Shown here: piece by piece, positions 1 through 13,312 of the stretch
Numbering within the stretch: position 1 is the first letter of the stretch
Layout of the letters: every line of letters starts with the position of its first letter
Origin: Betaproteobacteria bacterium
Lineage (GTDB): Bacteria; Pseudomonadota; Gammaproteobacteria; Burkholderiales; Rhodocyclaceae
Direction: 5' to 3'
Assembly: GCA_009781175.1 (NCBI GenBank)
Contig: WQYQ01000014.1
Span: 1-64,000, forward strand
Length of the DNA: 64,000 nt
The notes under the pieces: model-generated
Told to the model about the DNA's origin: nothing
Database searches by the model: none
Seen by the model: only the letters and a program-made list of their open reading frames with translations
Translations under genes and position numbers: made by a program

Positions 1-946
1 CCTCGCGGGTCTGGCGGTCGAGGTCTTTGCGGTCAACGACGAAAAGGCACTTTTCGATGTTGGGGTTGGCCTTGAGCAGCGTGGCGGCCTTGAAGCTGGT
101 GAGGGTTTTTCCGCTGCCGGTGGTGTGCCAGATGTAGCCGTTGCCGAGGTTCTTTTCGATGCACTCGACGATGTTCTTGACGGCGTAGATCTGGTAAGGC
201 CGCATCATCAGCAGCTTCTTTTCGCTGGCGACGAGCACCATGTAGCGGCTGATCGTCTGCCCCAGGGTGCATTTGGCGAGGAAGGCGTCGGCGAAGCGGT
301 CGATGCCGTTGATCTTGGCGTTGTCGGGGGCGGCGTGCTGGTAGATGGGCAGAAAGCGCTCGTCGGCGTTGAAGCTGAAGTGGCGGGCGTTGTTGTTGGC
401 GAAGTACCAGGTGGCGTCGCGGTTGCTGACGATGAAAAGCTGCACGAAGCACAGCAGCGTGCGGGTGTAGCCGTTGCCGGGGTCGTTTTTGTAGTCGACG
501 ATCTGCTCGATGGCGCGGCGGGGGTTGATGCCGAGCGTTTTCAGCTCGATCTGGGCGGCGGGCACGCCGTTGATGAGCAGGATGACGTCGTAGCGGTGGT
601 GGCTGTAGTCGGTGTTGATGCGCAACTGGTTGACGACTTCGAAGGTGTTCTTGCACCAGTCCTGGAGGTTGACCAGGGTGTAGTTCAGCGGCGTGCCGTC
701 GTCGCGGGTGAAGGCGTTGCGGTTGCGCAGGGTCTGGGCGGCGGTGAAGACGTCGGGGCTGACGATTTCGGCCAGCAGGCGCTGGAATTCATCATCAGTG
801 AGCGTGACCCGGTTGAGCGCCTGGAATTTCTCGCGGAAGTTGGCCTCCAGCGCGGCGCGGTCGCGGATGTCGGGGCGATAGGTGTATTTGAGATCGACCA
901 GCTTGGAGAGCAGATCCTGTTAGATTTGGTTTTCAGTTGTTGTCAT
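1..946 (-). pseudogene. hsdR: Type I restriction enzyme R subunit (HsdR), 5' part; runs off the left window edge; in-frame TAA at codon 9
   Basis: Minus-strand reading from ATG at 946: MTTTENQI*QDLLSKLVDLKYTYRPDIRDRAALEANFREKFQALNRVTLTDDEFQRLLAEIVSPD...WHTTGSGKTLTSFKAATLLKANPNIEKCLFVVDRKDLDRQTR; Walker A (TGSGKT) and HsdR N-terminal layout. TAA lies at 920-922 (forward TTA). Not in the ORF track because it is interrupted and open at the edge. Confidence 0.85.
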
Positions 947-967
947 CGGCAGGTCCAAAAATTCATC

Positions 968-1087
968 TAGAGCGATTTTGATTCATGCGCATACATATCT
1001 GGGTTCGTAGGGGCGGCATTCTGCCGCCCCTACGAAATTTCTCCCGCACTTCGCGTGAATGTATGGAATTACATCAAAACCGCTCTA
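968..1087. mobile_element. MITE-like element with terminal inverted repeats and an internal 15-bp-stem hairpin
   Basis: Left end TAGAGCGATTTTGATTCATGCGCATACAT; reverse complement of right end TAGAGCGGTTTTGATGTAATTCCATACAT; centre TTCGTAGGGGCGGCA-TTC-TGCCGCCCCTACGAA (1004-1036). Confidence 0.7.
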
Positions 1088-1118
1088 ACTCCGATTATTC
1101 AAAGTAGTCCGCTTAAGA

Positions 1119-1145
1119 AAAAAGCCCACTTTCGCGGGCTTTCTT
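1119..1145 (-). terminator. Rho-independent terminator of gyrB
   Basis: Minus-strand AGCCCGCGAAAGTGGGCTTTTTT just past the gyrB stop. Confidence 0.75.
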
Positions 1146-1175
1146 CATCTTCATTGTCTGCGTAAGCCGACAAAA

Positions 1176-3698
<2,523 letters not shown>

Positions 3699-3755
3699 TT
3701 ATGGGCCGCATATCCATGCAGCCCATCGTTTCCACGGTGAATACGCCGACGCGCA

Positions 3756-4859
3756 TTAGATCCGCATCGGCATCACGACGTATTTGAAGCATTCGTCGTT
3801 GGGCAAGGTAATCAAAGCGCTTGAATTGCTGTCGTTGAGTCGCAGTTCGACTTCATCGACATGCGTGTTGGTCAGCACATCAAGCAGGTAGGTGACATTG
3901 AAGCCAATATCGACGCCTTCTCCGGCATAGTCGACTTCGAGTTCTTCCTGCGCTTCTTCCTGCTCGGCGTTGGTGCTGAGAATTTTCAGGCTGCCTTCGG
4001 CGAGCACGATTCGAACGCCACGGAACTTTTCGTTAGTGAGAATCGCCGCGCGCTGTAATGAAGCAAGCCAGGCAAGTCTCCCCAGACGAATGAGTTTCGG
4101 ATGCCCTTTCGGGATGACGCGTTCGTAATCGGGGAATTTGCCGTCGATGAGCTTGGTAATCAACTCGATCGGGCCGAAACGGAAACGCGCCTGGTTGCCG
4201 GCGAGCGAGATTTCGAGCGGTTCGTCACTATCGGCAAGCTGGCGGCTGAGTTCGAGAACCGTCTTGCGCGGCAAAATGACTTCCGCCTTGGGCATTTCGC
4301 CTTCGACAGCGGCACTCGCGAATGCGAGGCGGTGGCCGTCGGTGGCAACCATGCGCAGTTCGGATTCCTGCACCATCAAAAGCAGGCCATTGAGGTAGTA
4401 GCGGATGTCCTGCGCGGCCATCGCATACGAAACCTGGGCAAGCTGATGCTTGAAGGCTTTTTGCGAGACGTTAATCGTGACCGCTTCGGCTTCGTTGAAC
4501 TGCATGCGCGGGTAATCGCTCGCAGGAAGCGTCTGAAGCTGGAAACGGCTTTTTCCGGCGTGCAGCGAAAGCCGGCTGCCGTCGAGCTTGAAACTGACTT
4601 CCATGCCTTCCGGCAGCGCGCGTAGGATGTCCTGCAGCTTGCGCGCACCAACCGTCAAACTCGCGTCTTCGCTCCCGCTTGCCGTGCCATGCGTGCGGAT
4701 CTGAATTTCGATATCCGTCGCCAATAGCGTAAGTACGCCGCCCTTTTTATCGATCAGGACGTTGGAAAGAATCGGCAGGGTATGCCGCTTCTCGACAATG
4801 CCCGAAACCGACTGCAAGGGAGCCAGCAGCGCTTCGCGCGTAGCTGTTAACAGAAGCAT
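3756..4859 (-). CDS. dnaN: DNA polymerase III subunit beta (sliding clamp)
   Basis: 367 aa; C-terminal KYVVMPMRI; position next to dnaA and gyrB. Confidence 0.97.
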   Translation of the reverse strand: MLLLTATREALLAPLQSVSGIVEKRHTLPILSNVLIDKKGGVLTLLATDIEIQIRTHGTASGSEDASLTVGARKLQDILRALPEGMEVSFKLDGSRLSLHAGKSRFQLQTLPASDYPRMQFNEAEAVTINVSQKAFKHQLAQVSYAMAAQDIRYYLNGLLLMVQESELRMVATDGHRLAFASAAVEGEMPKAEVILPRKTVLELSRQLADSDEPLEISLAGNQARFRFGPIELITKLIDGKFPDYERVIPKGHPKLIRLGRLAWLASLQRAAILTNEKFRGVRIVLAEGSLKILSTNAEQEEAQEELEVDYAGEGVDIGFNVTYLLDVLTNTHVDEVELRLNDSNSSALITLPNDECFKYVVMPMRI

Positions 4860-5429
4860 TTAAGTAAACTCCTATTATTAGTAAACGTCGTCCATATTTT
4901 GTGGATAAGTTGTTTTCTTTTTTTAGAATCAAAAACTTATACCACTCTATAAGATGTTGAAAAGAGGTTTTGAAAGCGCTACAACAAGTGGGGATATTTT
5001 TTCATCTGTTTCAATCGATAAGGCTTATCCCCAAACCCTGCTCAATTTTTACTGCCGTGAATCCACAACCGAAGATGTGGATTTTGCTTTTGAAATCTGT
5101 CCGTGAATCACCAAAAACTCGTCCCGCCAACCTTGCCATGAATGGAGGGGCTTGTGCTCAATTCGTGGTCAGGATGTTTTCCGGTTTTGGTTTTTCAGTT
5201 AACTGTTTCTTGTAAACATATAACTACTATTAGTAATGTTCGGACGATTTCTGTGGGTAAGTAAAAATAATGTTTTAAATACAGTAATTTAGTTCGGTTC
5301 AAAGGCTGTCGAAAAGATGCGTATGCTTACCTGCGGTGTTTTGGATGATTTTTGAAAACGGCATTGCAAGCATGCTTGTCCCCATTTGGTTCCTGTGTCT
5401 TTCCACGCTTAATTCACAAAAACAGCTTT
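4860..5429. other. oriC: Candidate oriC (dnaA-dnaN intergenic region)
   Basis: DnaA-box-like 9-mers TGTGGATAA (4900-4908), TTATCCCCA (5025-5033), TGTGGGTAA (5252-5260), TGTGGATTT (5076-5084); AT-rich stretches and near-repeat CTATTATTAGTAA (4872-4884)/CTACTATTAGTAA (5224-5236). Confidence 0.65.
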
Positions 5430-6905
5430 TTAACCCCGCAAAGTCTGTATCAGCACATGGATATCATGGTTGAGTTGCTGATCCGCGAGGCGTAGATCTA
5501 TGATCGTGCGGCAGGCGTGTAGGACTGTTGTGTGGTCGCGTCCGCCGAAGGCTTCGCCAATCGCGGGTAGGGATGCGGGTGTCAGTTCCTTGGCGAGGAA
5601 CATTGCGACCTGACGAGGCCGAGCGATCGCGCGCGTGCGTTTTTTCGAATGCATGTCCGCGACTTTGATCTTGTAGTAATCGGACACGGTTTTTTGAATC
5701 AGTTCGAATGTGATCTGGCGGTTGTGGGCAGCGAGCAGGTCGCGCAGCGCTTCCTTCGCGAGTTCGAGGTTGATTTCGCGGCCGTGGAAGCGGGCGAAGG
5801 CAAGCACTTTTTTCAATGCGCCTTCGAGTTCGCGCACGTTTGAGCGGAGATTTTTCGCGATCAGAAATGCCACATCGTCGCCGAGTTCTATGCGTTCAAC
5901 TTCGGCTTTCTTCTTGAGAATCGCGACGCGCATTTCAAGTTCGGGCGGTTCGATTTGAACCGTCAAACCCCAGTCGAAACGGGAAATCAGGCGGTCTTCC
6001 AGACCCGCAACATCTTTCGGATAGGTGTCGCAAGTGATCACGATCTGCTTGCGCGCCTCGGTCAAGGCGTTGAAAGCATGGAAGAATTCTTCTTGAGTCC
6101 GGTTTTTGTTGTTGAAGAACTGGATATCGTCGATCAGCAGTAGATCGAGCGAACGGTAATAGCGCTTGAACTGATCGAAGCTTTTCTGCTGGTAGGCGCG
6201 CACGACATCGGCGTAGTAATCCTCCGCATGCACGTAGCGGATGACGGTTTTAGGATTGGCTCGCCAGACAGCATTGCCGAGCGCGTGAATCAGGTGGGTT
6301 TTCCCCAGGCCGACGCCGCCATAGACGAAGAGCGGGTTGTAGCTGGTGCCGGGGTTCTGCGAAACCTGCATTGCCGCGGCGCGGGCCAGATCGTTAGCAC
6401 GGCCGGTAACGAGATTATCGAAGGTGAAATCGGGGTTCAGGCGTGTCCGTTCGTAAGCTGGGCTCTGGTCTTCTTCGTGTGTGTTTTCGCGGATGCTGGC
6501 CGCGGGTGTTTTTTTCGCCGTAGCTTGGCTGGCGTTTTCCTGGACTTCGGCGGCGGGCGGTGCTGTTAAGGCCACAGGCTTTGGCGCCGGATTTGTTTTG
6601 GGAGGCGTGGCGCCCAAGGCAAGCTTGATCGTCACAGGTTCGCCAAAAAATTCGCTGCCGATTTCTTCGATGCGGCGCAGGTAACGTTCCCGCACCCATT
6701 GCAGGACAAAACGGTTCGGAGCCAGCAGTTGGAAGCTGCGCGGATCGTCGCTTCGGGAAGAGGTAAGCGCCCGAATCCATGTGTTGAACTGCTGTGGAGG
6801 CAGCTCGGATTCCAAGCGGGCAAGACAGGAAGGCCAGAACTCGTGATTCACGTTTGGTGGGGAGATTCCTTTGTCTGGAGTGCTTAAATCCCGCACGGCA
6901 GACAT
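5430..6905 (-). CDS. dnaA: Chromosomal replication initiator protein DnaA
   Basis: 491 aa; [19 protein letters not shown] Walker [11 protein letters not shown] Walker [19 protein letters not shown]-binding signature. Confidence 0.98.
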   Translation of the reverse strand: MSAVRDLSTPDKGISPPNVNHEFWPSCLARLESELPPQQFNTWIRALTSSRSDDPRSFQLLAPNRFVLQWVRERYLRRIEEIGSEFFGEPVTIKLALGATPPKTNPAPKPVALTAPPAAEVQENASQATAKKTPAASIRENTHEEDQSPAYERTRLNPDFTFDNLVTGRANDLARAAAMQVSQNPGTSYNPLFVYGGVGLGKTHLIHALGNAVWRANPKTVIRYVHAEDYYADVVRAYQQKSFDQFKRYYRSLDLLLIDDIQFFNNKNRTQEEFFHAFNALTEARKQIVITCDTYPKDVAGLEDRLISRFDWGLTVQIEPPELEMRVAILKKKAEVERIELGDDVAFLIAKNLRSNVRELEGALKKVLAFARFHGREINLELAKEALRDLLAAHNRQITFELIQKTVSDYYKIKVADMHSKKRTRAIARPRQVAMFLAKELTPASLPAIGEAFGGRDHTTVLHACRTIIDLRLADQQLNHDIHVLIQTLRG

Positions 6906-7023
6906 TGAATTAACTCAATGTTTTTATTTAGGTTTTATGAAACGGAACAGAGATATTAGGGTTCCTAACGGGCTCATGGACCGTACGGCTAAAGAGACGC
7001 TATTCTACGCCTTACCCATATAT

Positions 7024-7032
7024 TTATCCACA
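7024..7032 (+). promoter_or_regulatory. Perfect DnaA box TTATCCACA in the dnaA-rpmH intergenic region
   Basis: Exact match to the consensus DnaA box. Confidence 0.7.
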
Positions 7033-7124
7033 GCTTCCGGCCGGGGAAGCTTGTTTAATCCATTGACTAAAATGGAATTTATTGCTATTTTTGAACGTTT
7101 CTCTGTCTATCTAGGGTTTTGGTC

Positions 7125-7259
7125 ATGAAGCGCACTTATCAGCCTTCTGTTGTTCGCCGTAAGCGTACTCACGGCTTCCTCGTTCGTTCGCGTACTCGTG
7201 GTGGCCGCAAGGTCATCGCCGCTCGCCGTGCAAAGGGCCGTCATCGTCTCGCCGTTTAA
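7125..7259 (+). CDS. rpmH: 50S ribosomal protein L34
   Basis: 44 aa, below the ORF-track cut-off: [44 protein letters not shown]. Confidence 0.97.
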   Translation: MKRTYQPSVVRRKRTHGFLVRSRTRGGRKVIAARRAKGRHRLAV

Positions 7260-7296
7260 TCCGGCGCTTTCTGCAATATCGAACCAGCCTGCGAGT

Positions 7297-7629
7297 TTGC
7301 GACCGGATTACCGGCTGCATAAGGCTGGCGATTTTGCTGCGGTATTTTCTTATCGGCGGGCCGTGCGGGGGAATCTGTTCCACTTGCATTACCGGCCGAA
7401 TGGCTTGGCAGGTGCCCGTATTGGCTTCGTCGTGGCGAAAAAGCTTGCGAAACATGCGGTGCTGCGTAACTTGATCAAACGGATCGGACGCGAGGCTTTC
7501 AGGTTGCGGCGCTCCGGTTTGCCGCGCTGCGACCTCGTGCTGCGGCTCGTGGCACCGCCATCGGTGGCGAGCCGGCGAATGATTCGTTCTGAGATGGATA
7601 CTCTGCTGGATAGGTTGCCGCGAGGGTGA
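7297..7629 (+). CDS. rnpA: Ribonuclease P protein component (start uncertain; TTG at 7297 proposed)
   Basis: LRPDYRLHKAGDFAAVF...RIGFVVAKKLAKHAVLRNLIKRIGREAFR; the track ORF starts at 7150 inside rpmH and is probably over-extended. Confidence 0.9.
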   Translation: MRPDYRLHKAGDFAAVFSYRRAVRGNLFHLHYRPNGLAGARIGFVVAKKLAKHAVLRNLIKRIGREAFRLRRSGLPRCDLVLRLVAPPSVASRRMIRSEMDTLLDRLPRG

Positions 7630-7845
7630 GTGATGATGAAAACCCTGCTTGTTTTTTTGCTGCGCGCCTACCGCATTCTTTTGAGCCCGTTTCTGGGCCG
7701 TAATTGCCGTTTTCATCCCAGTTGTTCGGCGTATGCCATTGAAGCCCTTGAGCGCTACGGCGCCATCAAGGGCAGTTGGCTCGCCGCGCGCCGAGTGATG
7801 CGCTGTCATCCCTGGAACCCCGGCGGTTATGATCCGGTTCCTTAA
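7630..7845 (+). CDS. yidD: Membrane protein insertion efficiency factor YidD
   Basis: 71 aa; [31 protein letters not shown]. Confidence 0.95.
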   Translation: MMMKTLLVFLLRAYRILLSPFLGRNCRFHPSCSAYAIEALERYGAIKGSWLAARRVMRCHPWNPGGYDPVP

Positions 7846-7887
7846 TCTCAGCCATCCCAGTCAAAGCATTCGATCAAGAAGATCCTG

Positions 7888-9543
7888 ATGGAAAACCGTC
7901 GCCTGATTCTCCTGTTAGTTTTTACGTTCTCCCTGGTCATGCTGTGGGATGCCTGGACCAAGCATAACCAGCCGCCGCATACTCCAAATACTGCCCAGAG
8001 CCAGCCTGCCAATACTGGTGTTCCCAGTGCGCCACAAGTGGGCCAGAACGCTGTTGCGCCTGCCGCGGTAATACCTGCGGCTGCGGAGCGTAAGACCGCA
8101 CCGCGGGTAACAGTCGAGACCGATCTGCTGCGCGCGCAGATTTCCGCTTTGGGTGGAGATATCGTCAGGCTGGAACTCCTTAAGCACGGTTCGACGGAAG
8201 ATCCCAAAAAACCGTATGTGATCTTCGACGACGGCGCTCAGCATCTTTATTTGGCGCAGACCGGCCTGATCGGCGAGGGCCTGCCGAATCACAACACGAT
8301 CTTCACGCTGCCGGCGGACAAACTTGAGTTGAAAGAAGGGCAGGACAGCGTCGCGCTGCGCATGGAAGCTACCGGCGCGAACGGCGTGAAGGTGGTCAAG
8401 ACGCTTACCTTCCATCGTGGAAGCTATGTCATCGACGTAAGCAAGGAAGTCCAGAACGGCGGCTCCGCGCCGCTCAACACAAGCGCCTATTTCAAGCTGA
8501 CGCGCGACGACAAGCCGCTTGAACAAAGTCATGGTTTCTTCGGCGGCGCGCGGACTTTCACCGGCCCGGCGTTCTACGACGAGAGCGAGAAGTTTCGCAA
8601 GGTCGACTTCAAGGACATCGCGAACAACAAGGCCAAGCTGCCCGCGCCGGCCGATGACGGCTGGGTGGCGATGGTTCAGCATTACTTCGTCTCGGCTTTC
8701 CTGCCGGCCTCGGGTCACCGCGAATTCTTCGTGCAGGATGTTGGCAATGGCGTGTTTTCGGCTGGCGTGAAGATGCCAATGGAAGAGATTGCGCCGGGGC
8801 AGAAGGCCAGCATCACGGTTCAGCTGTATGTCGGTCCGCAGGAGCAGAAAAAGCTCGCCGAACTCGCGCCGGGTTTCGATCTCGTCGTCGACTATGGCTG
8901 GCTGACGGTTATCGCCGCGCCGCTGTTCTGGGTGCTGTCCTGGTTGTACAGGCTTGTCGGCAACTGGGGCTGGGCGATCATCGCGCTGACCGTGCTGATC
9001 AAGCTTATCTTCTTCCCGTTGTCCGCCGCCTCTTATAAGTCGATGGCCAAAATGAAGACGCTCATGCCGCGCATGAAGCGGATTCAGGAGGAGTACAAAG
9101 ACGACCGGATGAAGATGAACCAGGAGATGATGGAGCTGTACAAGCGGGAAAAGGTCAACCCGATGGGCGGGTGCTGGCCGATCCTGGTGCAGATGCCCGT
9201 CTTCATTGCGCTGTACTGGGTGCTGCTTAGCACGGTCGAAATGCGTCAGGCGCCTTGGCTCGGCTGGATTACCGACTTGTCGGTCAAGGACCCGTATTTC
9301 ATTCTGCCGATCATCATGGGCGTGACAAGCCTTATCCAGGTCAAGCTCAATCCCGCGCCGCCGGACCCGGTACAAGCGAAGGTCATGCTGTTCATGCCGA
9401 TTTTCTTTACCATCATGATGGCTTGGTTCCCCGCCGGTCTTGTTCTCTATTGGGTGGTGAACAACCTCTTGTCGATTGGTCAGCAGTGGTACATCACTCG
9501 GATGTTCGGCGCCAGCGCGAGTGAAGCCCACCATCGCACCTGA
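7888..9543 (+). CDS. yidC: Membrane protein insertase YidC
   Basis: 551 aa; [24 protein letters not shown]-terminus and conserved C-terminal insertase domain. Confidence 0.97.
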   Translation: MENRRLILLLVFTFSLVMLWDAWTKHNQPPHTPNTAQSQPANTGVPSAPQVGQNAVAPAAVIPAAAERKTAPRVTVETDLLRAQISALGGDIVRLELLKHGSTEDPKKPYVIFDDGAQHLYLAQTGLIGEGLPNHNTIFTLPADKLELKEGQDSVALRMEATGANGVKVVKTLTFHRGSYVIDVSKEVQNGGSAPLNTSAYFKLTRDDKPLEQSHGFFGGARTFTGPAFYDESEKFRKVDFKDIANNKAKLPAPADDGWVAMVQHYFVSAFLPASGHREFFVQDVGNGVFSAGVKMPMEEIAPGQKASITVQLYVGPQEQKKLAELAPGFDLVVDYGWLTVIAAPLFWVLSWLYRLVGNWGWAIIALTVLIKLIFFPLSAASYKSMAKMKTLMPRMKRIQEEYKDDRMKMNQEMMELYKREKVNPMGGCWPILVQMPVFIALYWVLLSTVEMRQAPWLGWITDLSVKDPYFILPIIMGVTSLIQVKLNPAPPDPVQAKVMLFMPIFFTIMMAWFPAGLVLYWVVNNLLSIGQQWYITRMFGASASEAHHRT

Positions 9544-10876
9544 ACGGATCGCCGCGATTGCCACCGCGCCCGGGCGTGGTGGCATCGGGGTGGTTCGGCT
9601 CTCCGGGCCTAATCTGGCGGTTCTCGCCAAAAGCTTGACGGGTAAGCTTCCCACACCGCGTCAGGCGCATTTCACCAAATTTCTCGACGCATCAGGCCAG
9701 CCTATCGATGCCGGCCTGATGTTGTTTTTCCCCGCGCCGCATTCTTATACCGGCGAAGACGTGCTTGAGTTGCAAGGGCATGGCGGCCCGGTCGTGATGC
9801 AAATGCTGCTCGCGCGCTGCCTCGAACTTGGTGCGCGTCTGGCGCGTCCCGGAGAATTCACCCAGCGCGCGTTTCTGAATGACAAGCTCGATCTGGCGCA
9901 GGCGGAAGCCGTTGCTGATTTGATCGATGCGGATACTTCGGCTGCGGCGCGTTCGGCTTTGCGCTCCCTGGATGGCGAGTTTTCGCGCCGGATTCATATT
10001 TGGTGTGAGAAGTTGATCAACCTGCGGATGCTGGTCGAAGCGACCTTGGATTTCCCGGAAGAAGAGGTCGATTTTTTACGCGTGGCAAAAGCTTTCGAGC
10101 ATCTTGAGTCACTGCTTAAATCATTAGAAAAACTGCTCAAGCAGTCAAAACAAGGCAGTTTGCTGCGCACGGGCTTGCATGTCGTTTTGGCGGGGCAGCC
10201 CAATGTTGGCAAGTCGAGTTTGTTGAACTGCCTTTCCGGCGAGGATCGGGCAATCGTGACCGAAGTCGCCGGCACGACGCGCGATGTGCTACGCGAGACG
10301 ATCCAGATTGAAGGCATTCCGCTGCACATCATCGACACCGCGGGTTTGCGCGATACCGAAGACACGATCGAGCGGATCGGCATCGCCCGGACCTGGAAAG
10401 AAATCGAACGGGCCGATTTGATTTTGCGTCTGGTCGATGCCCGAGTGGGCGTCTCCGCGGAAGATCACGCGATCGATAGCCGCTTGCCGAGCGACGTGCC
10501 CGTTCTCTGGGTCTTCAACAAAATCGATCTAGTTGGAATGCAGGCCGGAAAAGTCGAAAGCGACACGGGAACCTGGATTCGCCTTTCCGCGCTAAGTGGA
10601 AACGGTGTCGATTTGCTGCGCAGCGAGTTGTTGCGGGTAGCGGGTTGGGAAGCGCACGGAGAAGAAATATTTTTGGCGCGTGAGCGACATCTCGAAGCGC
10701 TTCGGGAAGCGCACGGGCATGTTCTTCAAGCGATCGCACATGCTTCAAATGATATGCTCGATTTGATGGCGGAAGAATTGCGTCTTGCCCAAGAAGTGGT
10801 CAATCGAATCACGGGCGCTTTTAGCGCCGACGATCTCCTGGGGGTTATTTTTTCCCGGTTTTGTATTGGGAAATGA
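9521..10876 (+). CDS. mnmE: tRNA modification GTPase MnmE (GTG start proposed; track ORF from 9476)
   Basis: [35 protein letters not shown]-terminal FCIGK. Confidence 0.95.
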   Translation: MKPTIAPERIAAIATAPGRGGIGVVRLSGPNLAVLAKSLTGKLPTPRQAHFTKFLDASGQPIDAGLMLFFPAPHSYTGEDVLELQGHGGPVVMQMLLARCLELGARLARPGEFTQRAFLNDKLDLAQAEAVADLIDADTSAAARSALRSLDGEFSRRIHIWCEKLINLRMLVEATLDFPEEEVDFLRVAKAFEHLESLLKSLEKLLKQSKQGSLLRTGLHVVLAGQPNVGKSSLLNCLSGEDRAIVTEVAGTTRDVLRETIQIEGIPLHIIDTAGLRDTEDTIERIGIARTWKEIERADLILRLVDARVGVSAEDHAIDSRLPSDVPVLWVFNKIDLVGMQAGKVESDTGTWIRLSALSGNGVDLLRSELLRVAGWEAHGEEIFLARERHLEALREAHGHVLQAIAHASNDMLDLMAEELRLAQEVVNRITGAFSADDLLGVIFSRFCIGK

Positions 10877-10902
10877 TCCAATGCCTATGTGTTGCATCCC
10901 AT

Positions 10903-13296
10903 ATGAATAAGCAGGCGCTCAGCGAGCGCGATATCTGCACAAAATTCATCACACCAGCCCTGGAAAAGGCTGGATGGGACGTGCTAACCCAGGTGCGCGA
11001 AGAGTTTCTGCTGACCAAGGGTCGCATCATCGTGCGTGGCAAGTTGCACACCCGCGCCCAGCACAAACGTGCTGACTATGTGCTGTTCCATAAACCCAAT
11101 CTTCCCATCGCCGTTATCGAAGCCAAAGACAACAAGCACACCATCGGCGCGGGCATGCAGCAGGCTCTCGGCTATGCCGAAATGCTGCAAGTGCCATTCG
11201 TGTTCAGCAGCAATGGCGATGGCTTTCTATTCCACAACAAGATCGCCAAGGATGGCGTCATTGAGCGCGAACTGGCCCTGTACGAGTTTCCCAGCGCTGA
11301 AATGCTATGGCAATGGTGGACCGAGCACCAAGAGTTGAGCACCCAGCAGCAGGCGCTGGTCACTCAGGACTATTACAGCGACGGCAGCAACAAGACGCCT
11401 CGCTACTACCAGTTGCTTGCCATCAACAAGACCGTCGAAGCGATTGCCAAGGGACAGCAACGCATCCTGCTGGTGATGGCCACCGGTACCGGAAAAACCT
11501 ACACGGCTTTCCAGATCATCTGGCGTTTGTGGAAGTCACGCGCCAAGAAGCGCATCTTGTTCCTGGCTGACCGCAACATTCTGGTCGATCAAACGATGAC
11601 CAACGACTTCAAGCCCTTCGGCGCGGCCATGACCAAGATTCAAAAGCGGCAGGCCAACAAGTCGTATGAGATCTATCTGTCGTTGTATCAGGCCGTTACC
11701 GGAACCGAAGAAGACAAAAACATCTACAAGCAGTTCAGTCCCAAATTCTTCGACCTGATCGTCATCGACGAATGCCATCGCGGCAGTGCCGCTGAAGACT
11801 CCGCCTGGCGCGAAATCCTGGAGTACTTCCATTCCGCCACGCAAATCGGCCTGACCGCGACGCCCAAGGAAACCAGGGAAGTTTCCAACATCGACTATTT
11901 CGGCGAGCCCATCTACACCTACTCGCTGCGCCAGGGCATCGACGACGGCTTTCTTGCGCCCTACAAAGTGGTGCGCATCGATCTGGACAAGGATCTGACC
12001 GGCTGGCGTCCCGACAAGGGCATGCTCGACAAACACGGCAACGAGATCGAAGACCGCATCTACAACCAGCGCGATTTTGACCGCGCCCTGGTGCTGGAGC
12101 AACGCACGCAACTGGTCGCGCGCAAGATCACCGAGTACCTGAAAGCCACCAACCGCTTCGACAAGACCATCGTCTTTTGCGACAACATCGACCATGCCGA
12201 GCGCATGCGCCAGGCGCTGGTCAATGAAAACGCCGATCTGGTTGCGCAGAGCCATCGCTATGTCGTGCGCATCACCGGCGATAGCGAAGAAGGCAAGAAA
12301 GAACTGGACAACTTCATCTTTCCGGAAAGCGATTACCCGGTAATCGCCATCACATCCAAGCTGATGACCACCGGCGTCGATGCCCAGACCTGCAAGCTGA
12401 TCGTACTGGACCAGCGCATCCAGTCCATGACCGAATTCAAGCAGATCATCGGCCGGGGCACGCGCATCAACGAAGACTTCGGCAAGTACTGGTTCGCCAT
12501 CCTCGATTTCAAGAAAGCAACCGAGCTTTTCGCCGACCCCAGCTTCGACGGCGATCCGGTGCAGATCTACGAGCCCGGTCCCGGCGATCCGCCCGTTCCG
12601 CCGGAAGAGGAAGCGGACGAAGCTTCCTCGTCTGATGAAGACTTCACCTATCCCACGGCGGACGACAACCCCACGTCCCCCGGCGGCGTGGCCGAGCCGT
12701 TGCCGGGCGAGGAAGGCAGCAGCGTGCGCCGCTACGTTGTCGCCAATGTTGAAGTCAAGGTCGTGACCGAACGCGTGCAGTACTTCGACGCCAACGGTAA
12801 GCTGATTACCGAATCGTTAAAGGACTACACCCGCAACACCTTGGCCAAGGAATTCGCCTCGCTTGACGATTTCCTGCGCCGTTGGGGCAAGGCCGAAAAG
12901 AAACAAGCCATCATCGACGAACTGGCCAACCAGGGTGTCTTCTTTGACGCCTTGGCCGAAGAAGTGGGCAAACAATCCGGCAAGGATTTCGACCCCTTCG
13001 ACCTCCTGTGCCATGTAGCCTGGGATCAACCCCCGCTCACGCGCAAGGAACGCGCCGAGCAGGTCAAGCAGCGCCATTACTTCGCCAAGTACAGCGAGCA
13101 AGCGCAAAAGGTACTCGAAGCCCTGCTCGACAAATACGCCGACGAAGGCGTGGCCGCCATCGAGGAAACGCAGATTCTCACCATCGCCCCGTTCAACTGT
13201 CTGGGCACGCCGATCGAACTAATCCGCGCCTTCGGCGGCAAGGATCAATATCAACAGGCCGTCAACGAACTCGAACAAGAGCTTTACCGCGCCTGA
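10903..13296 (+). CDS. hsdR: Type I restriction endonuclease subunit R (DEAD/DEAH helicase; EcoEI-like)
   Basis: [65 protein letters not shown]. Confidence 0.93.
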   Translation: MNKQALSERDICTKFITPALEKAGWDVLTQVREEFLLTKGRIIVRGKLHTRAQHKRADYVLFHKPNLPIAVIEAKDNKHTIGAGMQQALGYAEMLQVPFVFSSNGDGFLFHNKIAKDGVIERELALYEFPSAEMLWQWWTEHQELSTQQQALVTQDYYSDGSNKTPRYYQLLAINKTVEAIAKGQQRILLVMATGTGKTYTAFQIIWRLWKSRAKKRILFLADRNILVDQTMTNDFKPFGAAMTKIQKRQANKSYEIYLSLYQAVTGTEEDKNIYKQFSPKFFDLIVIDECHRGSAAEDSAWREILEYFHSATQIGLTATPKETREVSNIDYFGEPIYTYSLRQGIDDGFLAPYKVVRIDLDKDLTGWRPDKGMLDKHGNEIEDRIYNQRDFDRALVLEQRTQLVARKITEYLKATNRFDKTIVFCDNIDHAERMRQALVNENADLVAQSHRYVVRITGDSEEGKKELDNFIFPESDYPVIAITSKLMTTGVDAQTCKLIVLDQRIQSMTEFKQIIGRGTRINEDFGKYWFAILDFKKATELFADPSFDGDPVQIYEPGPGDPPVPPEEEADEASSSDEDFTYPTADDNPTSPGGVAEPLPGEEGSSVRRYVVANVEVKVVTERVQYFDANGKLITESLKDYTRNTLAKEFASLDDFLRRWGKAEKKQAIIDELANQGVFFDALAEEVGKQSGKDFDPFDLLCHVAWDQPPLTRKERAEQVKQRHYFAKYSEQAQKVLEALLDKYADEGVAAIEETQILTIAPFNCLGTPIELIRAFGGKDQYQQAVNELEQELYRA

Positions 13297-13312
13297 GCAG
13301 AACTAAACATCC

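Noticed and set aside
33-656. 207-aa minus-strand ORF at the left edge
   Set aside because: Out of frame with the HsdR protein; Arg/His/Gln-rich artefact.
125-970. 281-aa plus-strand ORF at the left edge
   Set aside because: Antisense to the HsdR reading frame with P-loop; Val/Gly/Asp-rich low-information translation.
7915-9654. 579-aa minus-strand ORF opposite yidC
   Set aside because: Shadow ORF: Arg/His/Pro-rich composition without domain signal, fully antisense to a well-supported yidC.
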